Notes: generated by a model not told the origin, from the sequence alone. Counted from the first letter of the stretch, positions 38,048-47,787 are shown. The stretch is 64,000 nt of DNA from Aureococcus anophagefferens (GCF_000186865.1 NW_008705586.1:216802-280801), one strand, 5' to 3'. Translations and numbers: made by a program.

Positions 38048-38971
38048 TTAGGCGAGGAGCTGGGACGGCGGCTCGGCCTCCTCGAGGATGGGCGAGCAAG
38101 CGGCGCCCGGCGCGAGCGCGGGCGCGGGCGCCTCGCCGAGGGCCGCGAGGTCCGGCTCCGACGCCTCGTAGAGGACGCGGTAGACGTCCTTGGCGAGCGC
38201 GGCGGCCGTATCGCCCGGGGGGCGGCAGCGGAGCGCGGCCTCGACGGCCTGGAGCTTCTTGAAGTAGAAGTCGCGCTCGTTCTCGACGGCCTCGAGCGCC
38301 TCGAGGAGCTCCGCGTCGCGCGCGGCGGCGGCCTTGCCGCCGTCGCCGCGCGGCGGCGCGGGCGGCCGGTTCTCGTCCGCGGGCGGCGCCGCGGCCTTGG
38401 CCGGCGCGCGCTTCGCGCGGCGCGGCGCGGCGCGCGGCGGGCCGCGCGCCGCGGCCGCTGCGGGCGCGCCCTCGGGCGCCGCGCGCGCGTTCTTCGACTT
38501 GCGCCGCGCGAGGACCGGGTCGTAGCCGTCGACGGGCCTCTGGCCGTCGTAGAAGGCCTTGAACCACTGCATGAACTCGAGGTTGTCCTGGTACTTGCCG
38601 CGGATGAGGCGGTTCACCTCGACGGGCTTGGACACGCGCGCGCGGTCGAAGGCCGACTGGAGCAGCTTGTAGTTGCAGATCATCGCGTACTCGTCCTTGG
38701 CGCCCCAGTTGACCTTGGACATGGGCACGGTGTTGGGCTGGATGCAGTCCATGAGCTGGCAGGCGACGGCGCCGGAGCAGGTGTCCTCGATGCGCTGCAC
38801 GTTGAGCTCGAGCGTCGTGTTGATCCAGTCGAGCAGCTCGCGCCGGCCGACGAAGTAGGCCGCGTCCATCATGCCCACGACGCGGTCGTTCGAGGGCGCC
38901 GGCCGCGTCTCGCGGGGCACCGTGGCCGCGCTGTACGCGCTCGACGTCGAGGGCGCCATGAATGGCGCCAT
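38048..38971 (-). CDS. EB1-family microtubule plus-end-binding protein
   Basis: 307 residues from the ATG at 38971; a second Met at 38959 is possible. The N-terminal calponin-homology domain is typical of EB1: GRRELLDWINTTLELNVQRI, CSGAVACQLMDCIQP, VPMSKVNWGAKDEY, NYKLLQSAFDRARV and LIRGKYQDNLEFMQWFKAFY. A basic Ala/Pro-rich linker follows. The EBH coiled coil is ENERDFYFKKLQAVEAAL, corresponding to the conserved ERDFYFxKLR motif. The C-terminus lacks the EEY tail. Role: tracking growing microtubule ends and recruiting partners through the EBH region. Confidence 0.95.
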   Translation of the reverse strand: MAPFMAPSTSSAYSAATVPRETRPAPSNDRVVGMMDAAYFVGRRELLDWINTTLELNVQRIEDTCSGAVACQLMDCIQPNTVPMSKVNWGAKDEYAMICNYKLLQSAFDRARVSKPVEVNRLIRGKYQDNLEFMQWFKAFYDGQRPVDGYDPVLARRKSKNARAAPEGAPAAAAARGPPRAAPRRAKRAPAKAAAPPADENRPPAPPRGDGGKAAAARDAELLEALEAVENERDFYFKKLQAVEAALRCRPPGDTAAALAKDVYRVLYEASEPDLAALGEAPAPALAPGAACSPILEEAEPPSQLLA

Positions 38972-39138
38972 GTGCGCAGCGTGCAAAGGCGTCGACGGCG
39001 CGTCGGTGTGCGCTGCTGCACGACGTTTGGCAGCGCGGGGCGGGAGACGCGCGCGCGCGCGCAGCAGCTCGAGGGATTGCTCAAAACCCCACCCGTCGCG
39101 GCATGGTGAAGCTCGTTGCACCCAATGGTGCCGTAGTT

Positions 39139-40026
39139 TTACGCCGCTTTTCGCCGCTGCGCGAGGAGCCACGTCCACAACCCCGCGTCGCGGTAGGCGA
39201 GGTCGTAGGACGCGTGGCCGACCATGTCGTTGTAGCGCGGGTCCGGCGGCGGCGGCGCGTGATCGTAGCGCGTGTAGCGCACGGGCGTCGCGCGCGCGGC
39301 GTCGAGGGCGTGGACCGCCGAATCGGCGTAGGTCACGGGCATGGCGCTGTCGTCGGCGGCGTGGAAGACCCAGACGGGTAGATCCTTCAGCCTTTCCGCG
39401 GCGTCGCGCGGCCGCCCCGCGATCGCGCCGCAGACGGGCACGAGCGCGGACAGAAAGGTCGGGAAGCGCACGCCGAAGCCCCAGGCGCCGACGCCGCCGG
39501 CGGACTGGCCCGTGAGCGATATGCGGTCCGCGTCGACGGCGTAGGCCTCCGCCGCGGCCGCGGCGAGCGCGTGGACGCGGTCGAGGCGCGGCCGCGACCA
39601 GCCGCCGCGCGTCGTGCCGTCCCAGCCCTGGGGCATGAGAACGACGAAGGGGAACGTGGCGGCGAAGGTCGCGTTCTCGTAGTGCCGGCCGCCGAAGACG
39701 AAGGCCCAGGTCTTCGCCGCGTCGAAGCCCGTCGACTGGTCGTCGCTCAGCAGCCGCGGCAGGCTCTGGCTGTTCATGACGTCCCAGATGCCGTCGCCGG
39801 CGCCATGCAGAAATATGAGCATGGGCCAGGACCGCTCCCGCGTCCAGCCGCGGGGGAGGAAGAGTTGAAACGACTCGACGCCGGTCTCGTGGGCCGTCTT
39901 CAGCGCCACGTCGGCCGGCAGAGTCCAGCGCATGATCGTGCGCTCGCCGAGCGGTGGGATCGCGCCGAGGAGCGGGACGTCGGCGCAGCCGACTATGGCG
40001 ACGATGCGCATCGTGGGCAGCCTCAT
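39139..40026 (-). CDS. esterase / PHB-depolymerase-type alpha/beta hydrolase
   Basis: 295 residues from the ATG at 40026 (MRLPTMRIVAIVG, a probable signal peptide); the upstream frame extension is Arg-rich and overlaps the divergent gene. The fold starts at FQLFLPRGWTRERSWPMLIF, with the oxyanion region LHGAGDGIWD. The nucleophile elbow is SLTGQSAGGVGAWGF, the acid region WVFHAADDSAMPV, and the catalytic His lies in MVGHASYDLAY. This is the LpqC / feruloyl-esterase (CE1)-like layout. Probably a secreted carboxyl-ester hydrolase. Confidence 0.8.
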   Translation of the reverse strand: MRLPTMRIVAIVGCADVPLLGAIPPLGERTIMRWTLPADVALKTAHETGVESFQLFLPRGWTRERSWPMLIFLHGAGDGIWDVMNSQSLPRLLSDDQSTGFDAAKTWAFVFGGRHYENATFAATFPFVVLMPQGWDGTTRGGWSRPRLDRVHALAAAAAEAYAVDADRISLTGQSAGGVGAWGFGVRFPTFLSALVPVCGAIAGRPRDAAERLKDLPVWVFHAADDSAMPVTYADSAVHALDAARATPVRYTRYDHAPPPPDPRYNDMVGHASYDLAYRDAGLWTWLLAQRRKAA

Positions 40027-40126
40027 GCTTTCTTGCAGTCGTGTTGCGGTCGAGCTCCGCCGGCGCCGTCTCCGACAGCCGCGTCGCGCCCGCCTTCGCC
40101 GCCCCCCACGACAGAACTCGAGCACC

Positions 40127-40921
40127 ATGAGCTTCCGCGGCGAGGGCCGCATGTCGGGCGTGCGCGGCGGCGCGAGCCACTTCAACTGGGACGACGTGAA
40201 GAAGATCCAGAAGGACCGCGACCTCTACATCGGCGCCTGCATGAAGGCGAGCGTCAACGGGCGCCGCGACAAGGACCGCGACTTCTTCTGGTACAACAAG
40301 TCGACGGACACGCTCGGGCGGTCCCTGAGCGAGACGCCGGAGCAGGCGAAGGCGCGGCGGCGGCTCGAGGTCCTCGAGCGGAAGCGCGCGGACGCGGAGG
40401 CGCTCGCCGACGCGCTCGGCGAGACGGCCGAGTCGCGGCGGCGCGCGGACCAGGTGGACCTGGAGATCTCCGAGCTCAAGTCGCTCCTCGAGCGCGGGTC
40501 CACGGAGCGCGACCAGCTCCTGTCCACGGAGCGCGTCGCGGGCCTCGGCGCGGCGCCCGCGCAGCGGCACGAGGGCGTGTCGCGGTCCGCGACCGTCGCC
40601 GCGGAGGACGACCGCATGCGGCGCGAGGGCCGCGAGCGCGAGCTGCTCGCCGCCGACGCCGCGCGGCGGACCTGCCGCGACGTCGCCGCGGCCGCGCCGA
40701 CGAACGACGGCGGCGGCTTCGTGACGACGCGCGGCGCCGCCGTCTCCGCGGCGGACGCGCGGCCCGACGCGGGCGACCTCAAGCGCAAGCGCAAGGAGGA
40801 GAAGCGGGAGGCCAAGAAGGCCCGCAAGGAGGAGAAGAAGGAGGCGAAGAAGGCCCGCAAGGAGGCCAAGAAGGCGCGCAAGGACGACGGCGCGAGGACG
40901 CGCGCCGCCGACTTCATGTAA
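40127..40921 (+). CDS. MMTAG2-like (multiple myeloma tumor-associated protein 2) family protein
   Basis: 264 residues. The N-terminal 65 residues carry the family signature: RGGASHFNWDDVKKIQKDRD, then YIGACMKASVNGR and KDRDFFWYNK, parallel to the RGG-F-W-DVK...YLGHS...GRWQKGRDL-WY pattern of the Mmtag domain. A coiled-coil middle follows, then a Lys-rich tail (KEEKREAKKARKEEKKEAKK) likely to be nuclear. The biochemical role of the family is unknown. It is divergent from the esterase across 100 bp. Confidence 0.8.
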   Translation: MSFRGEGRMSGVRGGASHFNWDDVKKIQKDRDLYIGACMKASVNGRRDKDRDFFWYNKSTDTLGRSLSETPEQAKARRRLEVLERKRADAEALADALGETAESRRRADQVDLEISELKSLLERGSTERDQLLSTERVAGLGAAPAQRHEGVSRSATVAAEDDRMRREGRERELLAADAARRTCRDVAAAAPTNDGGGFVTTRGAAVSAADARPDAGDLKRKRKEEKREAKKARKEEKKEAKKARKEAKKARKDDGARTRAADFM

Positions 40922-40941
40922 CGCTCGTGTTGTGGTGCAAC

Positions 40942-40969
40942 TAACATATCCCGCCGGCGGGATATGTTA
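40942..40969. terminator. perfect 28-bp palindrome between convergent stops
   Basis: The arms (TAACATATCCCGCC and its complement) meet with no loop at 40955/40956, in the 52-bp spacer between two convergent genes. It could form a hairpin or cruciform in the 3' ends of both transcripts. A 3'-end or transcription-stop role is inferred from position; a protein-binding palindrome is equally possible. Confidence 0.5.
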
Positions 40970-40973
40970 CAAC

Positions 40974-42559
40974 CTAGCGCCCCTTAAGCTCGTAGAGCGC
41001 GAGCGTCCGCGCGCAGAGGCCGACGGCGGCGCCCGCGCCCGCGAGCGTCGCGCCGGCGGTCACTAAGAACGCCGTCGCGAAGCAGTCCGCGCCGACGCAG
41101 TCGCCGTCGTCGTCCGCGTGGCCGTCGTAGACCGCCGGCGCGAGCCACGTGGAGAAGAGGAGCGACGCGACGACGATCGTCGGGACGCAGAGCGAGTAGT
41201 TCGCGCCGACGTGCGCGAGGCCGTAGAGGTCCGACGCGACGGAGGGGATCGCCGTCCACATGCAGCCGTAGGCCGCGCCCGCGGCCGCGGCGCCCGCGAA
41301 GGCGCCCGGGAGGCTCGCGCCCGTCGCGTAGAGCACGACCATGGACGCCGCGGCGCCCAAATTCGCGGCCGCGAGGATCGCCGGCCGCGGCCGCCCCGCG
41401 CGCACGAGCGCGTCGGCCGCGCGGCCCGCGGCGAGGCGCGCGAGGCAGTTGGCCACGGAGACGAGCGACACGGCGACGTCCGCCGCGGCCGTCCCGCCGC
41501 CGCGCGCGGAGACGATCTGGCCGAGGTTGTTGATGACCATGAGGCCCGCCCCCGCCACGGGCAGGATCGCGAGAAGAAATAACCAAAAGTCGACGCGCGC
41601 GACCGTGTCGCGCGGCCGCGAGTCGATCTTGCCCGCGTCGGAGGCGACGCCCGCCGCCGGCGCCACACTACCTTTCGAGACGAGCGGCGCGTCTTCGGGC
41701 CCGTCGCCGGCCGCGCGCCCGTCCGCGGCCACGCGCGTCTGCCAGCCGAGGCCCGCGACGACGGCGACGGCGACGGCGGCGTTCGCCGCGGCGGACGACC
41801 AGGGCCGCTCCACCCTCAAGATCGCCAGCCCCAGCACCGCGAGCGCCAGCGCCACGACCCGCAGCGCCGCGCGGTCCAGGCGGTCGCCCTCGTCGCCGTC
41901 CGCGCGCGTCCCGCCGAGGGGCGCGGCCGCGAGCGCGCGCGCGCCCAGGAGCGGCAGCGCGAGCGCGACGACGGCCAGGATCCCGACGAAGGACGCGCCC
42001 GACGCCCAGTACGCCGCGAAGAGCACGATCAGCGACGACGCCAGGCCGTAGAGGCTCTTCATCAGGCCGACGACGGCGCCGCGGTGCGATCGGAACGCGG
42101 CGGCGCACGTGCCGATGCACGCGCAGTCGAGGTAGCCCGCGCCGTGCCCCCAGAGGAAGCAGCAGGCGCAGCTCAGGGCCGCGCCGCCCGCGGCCGGCGG
42201 CGCGACGAGCAGCAGCCAGACGCCGCCGTAGCCGACGCCGACGAGCGCCGCGCCGAGCGCGACGGTGCGCCGCGCGCCGAAGCGGCCGAAGACGAGGCCG
42301 GCGACGCCGCTGTAGGTGCCCAGATTCGAGCAGAGCGCGGCCCAGGCCAGCTGCTCCTGGCTCAGGCCCAGCCTCGCCTTGAGCGTCGACGAGTAGCTGC
42401 CGAAGGAGTAGACCGTGCCGGCGCTCGACATGATGAGCAAAGCCGCTGCCTACCAAATTCCCGGTCAAAAGCGCTCGAACGTCGTCGCGGCCGCAGGACG
42501 CTGGCCGCCGCCAGGCCCGTCCACCGGTCATTCTCCTCGTCCATCGTCGTGCGCGGCAT
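40974..42559 (-). CDS. MFS transporter, nodulin-like/oxalate-formate antiporter-like
   Basis: Exons are complement(42500-42559) and complement(40974-42449), with a 50-nt intron at 42450-42499, giving 511 residues. Splicing joins DRWTGLAAAS to AAALLIMSSAGTVYSFGSYS, completing TM1 in the usual family form. About 12 TM segments follow, including FGRFGARRTVALGAALVGVG as the loop 2-3 signature and a matching helix bundle after DTVARVDFWLFLLAILPVAG, which is where nodulin-like MFS proteins have their second half. The substrate is unknown. The intron is one of the related introner-like elements. A start at 42544 (MDEEN) is also possible. Confidence 0.8.
42450..42503 (-). mobile_element. introner-like element A (50-nt intron in MFS gene)
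   Basis: On the minus strand the element reads CAGC|GTCCTGCGGCCGCGAC through AATTTGGTAG. It is flanked by 8-bp repeats matching 7/8 (GCGGCGGC at 42504-42511 and GCAGCGGC at 42442-42449). The first 16 bases of the intron match those of the PqiA-like and CLC introns at 15 or 14 positions. Splicing at GT and AG leaves 12 extra nucleotides (TSD copy plus CAGC) in the mRNA. Confidence 0.75.
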
Positions 42560-43480
42560 CGTCTATCACCGGGCTGCCTCGTCCATAAGAGCGTAGGAGG
42601 GGAATAGCAACCACTGCGGCGGCGATCCGTTGAGCTTTGGTTTACTCTCGGCTCGCTGTATGTGTTTGGTTCCGCTCATCGGCTCGCTCTATGTATTTGG
42701 TTCCGCTGATTTCAGAGATCGACGGCATGGATGCATTAAATTTAGTCGAGCGCGCCTACCACCGCGCGCGCCCCCCCGCGTGCAAGATCGCTGGGACTGC
42801 GCATAGCGCACACATCGGGGCTGCCATCCGCGAAGGAGCGGCAGCGTTTGGATTGCGACTCGCTGAGAACACAAGCGGCTTCGGGCGACCGGTTTGACGG
42901 ACGCGACGCCCCTCCCCCGGCCCGTGAGCGGCCCGGGCAGCCCCGCGCAGCAGCAGGGATCGTCCGCTGTCGACCCGAGAGCGCCCTGCCACAAGGGTTG
43001 GCCCCGCGGACCCGAGGAAGTCGATCTGACGTGTTCGCGCTGAAACCGCGTCGCGCGCGCCCGCACGCCCGCGCGCGCGGTGTCGCACGTCGTTCGAGCC
43101 AAGTCAGCAACTGAGCAGTCCGAGGGTATCAGACATGTACCCCGAGCCTCCGATCCAGCCAGCACGCTGCCCAGAGCCCAAAATGGGCTGCTTTTCGGCT
43201 CGCAGAGCATGCCGAAATGCTCGAACTTCGCGCAGCGATTCCGGATGACGGTCAGGGTGTCCATGGTCACGGAGCACAGTTCCGAGCACACCAGAGGCAC
43301 GTCTGCCGCGATCCGCAGCCCATGACCATGGACAGCCGGCCGCGCGCGCGCCGGCAAATGCCAAAGAGAGGCTCTCCCTGCTTCTCCCCTCATTAAGAGC
43401 GTGGCGTCAACTTGAAGGGCATCTCCGCCTAACCTTATGCTAACCTTCAAAGGAAGCATGGGCTGGTGAGCGACCTTGTC
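42560..43480. other. 920-bp region without a recognisable gene
   Basis: This is the longest non-genic stretch of the window, between divergent MFS and EGF-like genes. Open frames on both strands are short, overlapping and without protein character. It has lower GC, a 31-bp tandem repeat at 42648-42709 and several short inverted repeats. No tRNA, rRNA or snRNA signature is evident. It may hold a non-coding RNA, regulatory sequence or the decayed remains of a gene. Confidence 0.5.
42648..42709. repeat. 31-bp tandem duplication
   Basis: Two 31-bp units starting TCGGCTCGCT at 42648 and 42679 differ at about four positions and share TTTGGTTCCGCT. They lie in the non-genic stretch. Confidence 0.8.
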
Positions 43481-44521
43481 ATGCGCGCCATTCTCCTTCT
43501 TGCGCTCGTGCTCGTCGGCGCGCTCGCCGACGGGCCGACGCCGACGCTCAAGCCGACGAAGAAGCCGAAAAAGACGCACAAGCCCACGAAGCAGCCGACG
43601 ACGCCGAAACCCACGAAGCAGCCCACGGCGAAGAAGACGCCGAAGCCGACCAAGGCGCCTAAGGCGACGCCGCGGCCGTCGGCGGCGACGAGCGCCGCGG
43701 CGTCGCCGGCTGCGACGAGCGCCGCGGCGTCGCCGGCGACCGACGCCTGCGGGGGCTGCCCCGGCGACGACGTCTGCCTGCCCGGCCCCCGCGGCTCCCA
43801 CAAGTGCTGGAGCCAGGCGGACCTGGAGACCCCCGCGGCGCCCGTGGAGCCGCCCGCGCCCGCGCCGCGGCCGCCCGCGCCGCCGCGCGCGTCGTGCCTC
43901 GAGACGGGCTGCCCCGGGTCGGCCGTGTGCCTCGGGGGCCCTCGCGGCCACGCGTGCTGGTGCCACCGCGGCTGGAAGGGCGACCTCTGCGAGTCCGACG
44001 CCTGCGCGCCGTTGGCGAGCTGCGCGGAGTGCGTCAGCGCCAACTTCTCGCCCCTCAAGCCCGTGAAGCCGCCCAAGGCCGCGCGGCGCCTGCAGAAGGC
44101 CGGCCGCGGCCGCGGCGGCGGCGCGGGCAAGCGGTCGCCGGGCGCCGGCAAGGCGCGCGGCAAGGCCGTCGGCGCCGGGCCCAACGTGACCGGCAGCTGC
44201 GCCTGGCGGTCCGGCGCCTGCGTCGCCGAGGCCGCGACGCTCCCGGCCGGCTCCGAGGTCACGGCGCTCCAGGTGTCCCTCTGCTACGGCCAGCAGCCGG
44301 CGTCGACTGGCGAGTTCAGCGTCGTCCCCAAGGCGATACGCGCGCCGCCGGCGCCGCGGCCGCCCGACGTGTCCGCGACCTTCCCCCCGAAGCCCAGCGA
44401 GGACGCGAGCTTCGTCGTCCACGGCGCGCGGGACCCGGACCCGACCATGGTGCTGCTGGTCGGCGTCGGCGCCTCCTGCCTCATCGCCGCCGCGGCCCTC
44501 GCCAAGCGACATCTCTGCTAG
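43481..44521 (+). CDS. secreted/type-I membrane protein with PTK repeats and EGF-like domains
   Basis: 346 residues. The signal peptide is MRAILLLALVLVGALADG. A Lys/Pro/Thr-rich stalk follows (KPTKQPTTPKPTKQPTAKK). Two Cys modules come next: CGGCPGDDVCLPGPRG, then an EGF-like repeat ending CWCHRGWKGDLC. A basic Gly/Lys/Arg-rich region and a C-terminal TM helix (MVLLVGVGASCLIAAAALA) with a short KRHLC tail complete it. It is probably a surface adhesion or cell-wall-linked protein; the PT stalk is a likely O-glycosylation target. The stop is 5 bp from the convergent stop. Confidence 0.75.
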   Translation: MRAILLLALVLVGALADGPTPTLKPTKKPKKTHKPTKQPTTPKPTKQPTAKKTPKPTKAPKATPRPSAATSAAASPAATSAAASPATDACGGCPGDDVCLPGPRGSHKCWSQADLETPAAPVEPPAPAPRPPAPPRASCLETGCPGSAVCLGGPRGHACWCHRGWKGDLCESDACAPLASCAECVSANFSPLKPVKPPKAARRLQKAGRGRGGGAGKRSPGAGKARGKAVGAGPNVTGSCAWRSGACVAEAATLPAGSEVTALQVSLCYGQQPASTGEFSVVPKAIRAPPAPRPPDVSATFPPKPSEDASFVVHGARDPDPTMVLLVGVGASCLIAAAALAKRHLC

Positions 44522-44526
44522 CTAAA

Positions 44527-46405
44527 TTACACGTCGTAGTCTCGCGGATCCCGGCTCGGACTCCGACCCCCCGCGTCCTCCTCTTCCTCGTCGTCCGTCT
44601 CCACCAGGTCGTCGACGCGCACCACCAGGCCGCGGGCGACGTCGCGCTCGTCGTCGTCGTCGACGCGCGCGCGGAGGTCGGCGACGGCGTCTCGGAGCTC
44701 GTCGTCGTCGAAGCCCGGCACGCCGTCGACGAGATCCGGCGGCTGCCACTCGTCGTAGATGAGGTCGTGGACCTCGAAGGCGTCGTCCTCGTCCTCCGGG
44801 TACGGCTCCTTCTCCTCCGCACCGAGGCGGAGGTCGAAGACGACGGTCTTCTCCCAGGCGAGGGCCGCGCGCTCCGGCGCGGCGAACGCGTGGGGGAAGT
44901 GGCGCGCGAGCACGAGCTGCGAGGCGACGGTCGCGACCAAAGCGCCCGCGAAGCAGAGGAAGAGCCCCGGCTTCGGGTGGAGCTCGAGCACGAGCTTCGG
45001 CCCGAGCTCGTCGCGCGCGTCGTAGCCGAAATCTCTGGAGAAGCTCTCGGAGATGGCGGGGAACTGGTCCTCCATCATGAAGACGGCCACGCATACCATG
45101 TCGAGCGACGCCCACTCCGACAAGAAATGGAGCGCCCTGCCGAAGGACGAGCACGCGCGCGCGCCGTCGCTCGCCGCGAGCGCCGCCGCGCACGCCGCCG
45201 CCGGGAGCGCGCAGGCCTGCGCGAGGGCGACGACGACGCCGCAGCCGAGGACGACGGCCGCGACGACGGCGCGGATGGCCCGCGCCGCGGACCGCGGCGC
45301 CGTGCGGCAGCCGTCGACGGCCTCCCAGACCGTGTAGCGGTCGTAGGCCTCGTCGACGACGAGCGCCGGGACGCCGCCGCCGAAGTGGTAGCTGATCTCG
45401 TAGCTCCGCGCGACGAAATGCGTCGCGAAGCAGCCGCAGCCGACCAGCACCGGCGCGGCGACCGCGAGCGCCCACAGACCCGCGTGCGGCGCCCGCGGCG
45501 GCGGGAGCGGCCGCGGCGGCGACGGCGGGCCCGGCGGAAAGTGCGCGAGCGTCGACGTGAGCGTCCGCGACGCCAGCAGCCCGACCAAAATGACGAGCGC
45601 GCCCGCGCGCGGCGCCGTCGCCACGTAGCCCTCGACGCCGAGGACGGGATCCGGCGCCGTCTCGACCTGCACGAAGGTCACGAGCCTACCAAGCATGACG
45701 GTGACGATTTCTCATTGTTTCCCCACCCCAAATCTCTCGAAAGTCGTCGCGGCCACAGGACGCTGTCACGAGCAGGGCGATGAACGCGATGTCTAAGATC
45801 GCCGTCTTGCCGCCGAGGCCCAGGAGCCGGAAGCGCCGCGACTTTTCGGCCGCGTCGCCCGGGGCCCAGCACGTCGCGACCGTGAGCATGTTCTTCGCGA
45901 AGGGCCAGATGCCCGAGCTCGCGCCGGCGACGGCCGCGAGGAGCCAGGCGTCGCGGCGCCAGAGCTCCTCGACGCCGCCCCAGAAGTCGTAGCCGTCGAA
46001 GACGGTATCCGCGGCCACGGCGTAGTCGAACTCCACGTCGAACGCGATGAGCCCCTGCCCGACGATCACGACGACGACGACGGCGACGGCGCACAGCGAC
46101 GCCACCGCCGCGCGGTCGTCGGCGTTGGCCGCGCGGAGCCCGGCGACGGCCGCGCCGCCGGCGACGGCGACGACGGACGCGGCGGCGGCGCTCCAGAGCG
46201 CGAGGCCGCCGCCGCCGCCGCCGTCCGCGGACTCCGGCAGCGGCGGCGGCGCCGGCGATGCCGCTCGCGTCGCGTTGCCGAGAAGCAGGCGGCCGCAGTC
46301 GCAGCCGGCGCAGAGGCAGCCCACGAGGCGCGCGAGCTCGCACGTCTCGTGGGCGTAGTCCGCGCATGTCAGGCCGCTGCACGCGTCCTGACAGGCGTCC
46401 GGCAT
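44527..46405 (-). CDS. PqiA-like multi-pass membrane protein
   Basis: Exons are complement(45762-46405) and complement(44527-45685), with a 76-nt intron at 45686-45761, giving 600 residues. The N-terminus is Cys-rich (CQDACSGLTCADYAHETC). The diagnostic part is SSGIWPFAKNMLTVATCWAP, followed by RRFRLLGLGGKTAILDIAFI. That is the layout of the PqiA (paraquat-inducible A) module, a helix pair with a conserved polar loop, here within about eight TM helices. The C-terminal 120 residues are a strongly acidic cytosolic tail. Bacterial PqiA works in intermembrane lipid transport with MCE proteins; the algal role is unknown. The intron is introner-like element B. Confidence 0.7.
45686..45765 (-). mobile_element. 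introner-like element B (76-nt intron in PqiA-like gene)
   Basis: On the minus strand it reads CAGC|GTCCTGTGGCCGCGAC, then TTTCGAGAGATTTG and CAATGAGA, ending in TTGGTAG. It is flanked by a perfect 8-bp duplication (GCTCGTGA on the minus strand, at 45766-45773 and 45678-45685). The internal segments CGACGACTTTC and GAAATCGTC are near-inverted repeats. Splicing predicts a four-residue insertion (ALVT after LLVT) in the protein. Confidence 0.85.
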
Positions 46406-46486
46406 GTCAGAAGGTCATGCGCGCGCGCGGACTAGCATGTCTCAGTGCTGCCCGAGGCTTCTCAACGTTGCACTGCACTGTCCTGA

Positions 46487-47743
46487 ATGTTGACGCCCTT
46501 GCCACAAGCTGCGGCAAAGAGGTCGCCACTGCCGTGCCGCCACTGCCGCCGCGCCGCGCCACCCATGGTGGCCCGCGCCTGCACCTACGCGAAGACCATG
46601 GTCGTGGTCTACTTCGCCGTGGGCCCGAAGTCGCTACGCAAGGCGTGCCGGAGCGCGCGGTCGGCGAAGACCTGGGGCCAGCTCGACCTCGCCGCAACCC
46701 TGGAAACCATGCTCGTCACCGACGACGCGACGGTCAAGCAGCTGGACCTCGAGTGGGGCGAGGCGACGCCCTTCGACGTCGTCGAGTCCATCGACGGCCG
46801 GAGCTTCGCGCTCGAGTTCGAGGCGACGAAGCCGGTCGGCGCCGACCCGGCGGAGTCGACGGCGAAGCGGTGGCGGAACCGGACGGACCCGGCGAACGTG
46901 GCCCTGCGGCGGCTGCGCCGTCTAAAAATTCGATCCATCACGCACGCCCTCGACCGCTACGACCGCGCCTTGTTCATGGACGCGGACACGTACGTCTGCA
47001 AGCCCCTGACCGGCGCGGTCTGCGGCGTCGGCGGCGGCTACGACGTCGCGTTCGTGCCCGTGCGCGAGGGCAAGGAGCACGCCAAGTCCGTGCTCGCGGC
47101 GTCGCCGCGCTGGCGCGTGCCCGCGGCCGCGCGCGAGGCGAACACGGGCGTCGTCGCGTGGGCGAACACGACGAAGAGCCGCGCGCTCGTGACCCTCTGG
47201 CTCGAAGCCTACGACGACCTATTGGAGCAGTCGGGCTTCCTCATGGACCAGCCGGCCTTCCGCGCGGCGCTCCACGCGACGGGCGCCAAAAGCCGCCACC
47301 TCCACAGCTCGCTCAACTGCCGGGGCCACGACCGGAAGCGCGGCGAGACGCACGGCACCGCGGCGGTGCCCTTGAAGTGCGCGGGCTTCGACGCGCACGA
47401 GCTCGACGGCGAGGTGTCCTACGCGCTCAAGGGCGGCGCGGGCTGCGTCGTGCTCCACTCCCACGACATCCGGGAGCCCGCGAACTACCCGCTCTACGCG
47501 GCGAGCCTCTACGGGCCCGGCTGGGAGAACGTCGGCTCCGCGCCGGGCAAGCTCGCGGAGGAGCTCGAGCGGACGCGCATGGACCCCAGCAACCTGCCCA
47601 ACTGGCGCCACCACCCGCGCGAGGACGAGCTCCTCGCCAAGTACCACGCGCACGAGGCCGACGAGCTCCGCGCCAAGTGGAAGGAGATGGACCGGCGCTG
47701 GGAGAAGGGCCTCGGCACGCACGGCGAGGAGTTCCGACGATGA
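46487..47743 (+). CDS. nucleotide-sugar glycosyltransferase (GT8/GT-A-like)
   Basis: 418 residues. After a short Cys/Arg-rich N-terminus, MVVVYFAVGPKSLRKACRSA begins the Rossmann-like part. HALDRYDRALFMDADTYVCK provides the DxD metal and sugar-nucleotide motif of GT-A enzymes. EANTGVVAWANTTKSRAL and FLMDQPAFRAALH match the acceptor-side signature of GT8-like family members. The Met at residue 27 (46565) is an alternative start. Substrates are unknown. Without a clear TM anchor it may be cytosolic or carry a poor leader. Confidence 0.75.
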   Translation: MLTPLPQAAAKRSPLPCRHCRRAAPPMVARACTYAKTMVVVYFAVGPKSLRKACRSARSAKTWGQLDLAATLETMLVTDDATVKQLDLEWGEATPFDVVESIDGRSFALEFEATKPVGADPAESTAKRWRNRTDPANVALRRLRRLKIRSITHALDRYDRALFMDADTYVCKPLTGAVCGVGGGYDVAFVPVREGKEHAKSVLAASPRWRVPAAAREANTGVVAWANTTKSRALVTLWLEAYDDLLEQSGFLMDQPAFRAALHATGAKSRHLHSSLNCRGHDRKRGETHGTAAVPLKCAGFDAHELDGEVSYALKGGAGCVVLHSHDIREPANYPLYAASLYGPGWENVGSAPGKLAEELERTRMDPSNLPNWRHHPREDELLAKYHAHEADELRAKWKEMDRRWEKGLGTHGEEFRR

Positions 47744-47787
47744 TGACCACCGGCACCGCTAAAAAAGCTTCGGAGTTCCGACGATGA
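47728..47787. repeat. 16-bp direct repeat carrying the stop codon
   Basis: GGAGTTCCGACGATGA occurs at 47728-47743, where it encodes the last codons and TGA of the glycosyltransferase, and again at 47772-47787 in the spacer before the convergent CK1 stop. The period is 44 bp. Confidence 0.8.

Noticed and set aside
42560..43480. Possible tRNA, rRNA or snRNA gene
   Set aside because: No cloverleaf with a conserved T-loop (GGTTCRA), no rRNA core motif and no Sm-site context could be found by eye.
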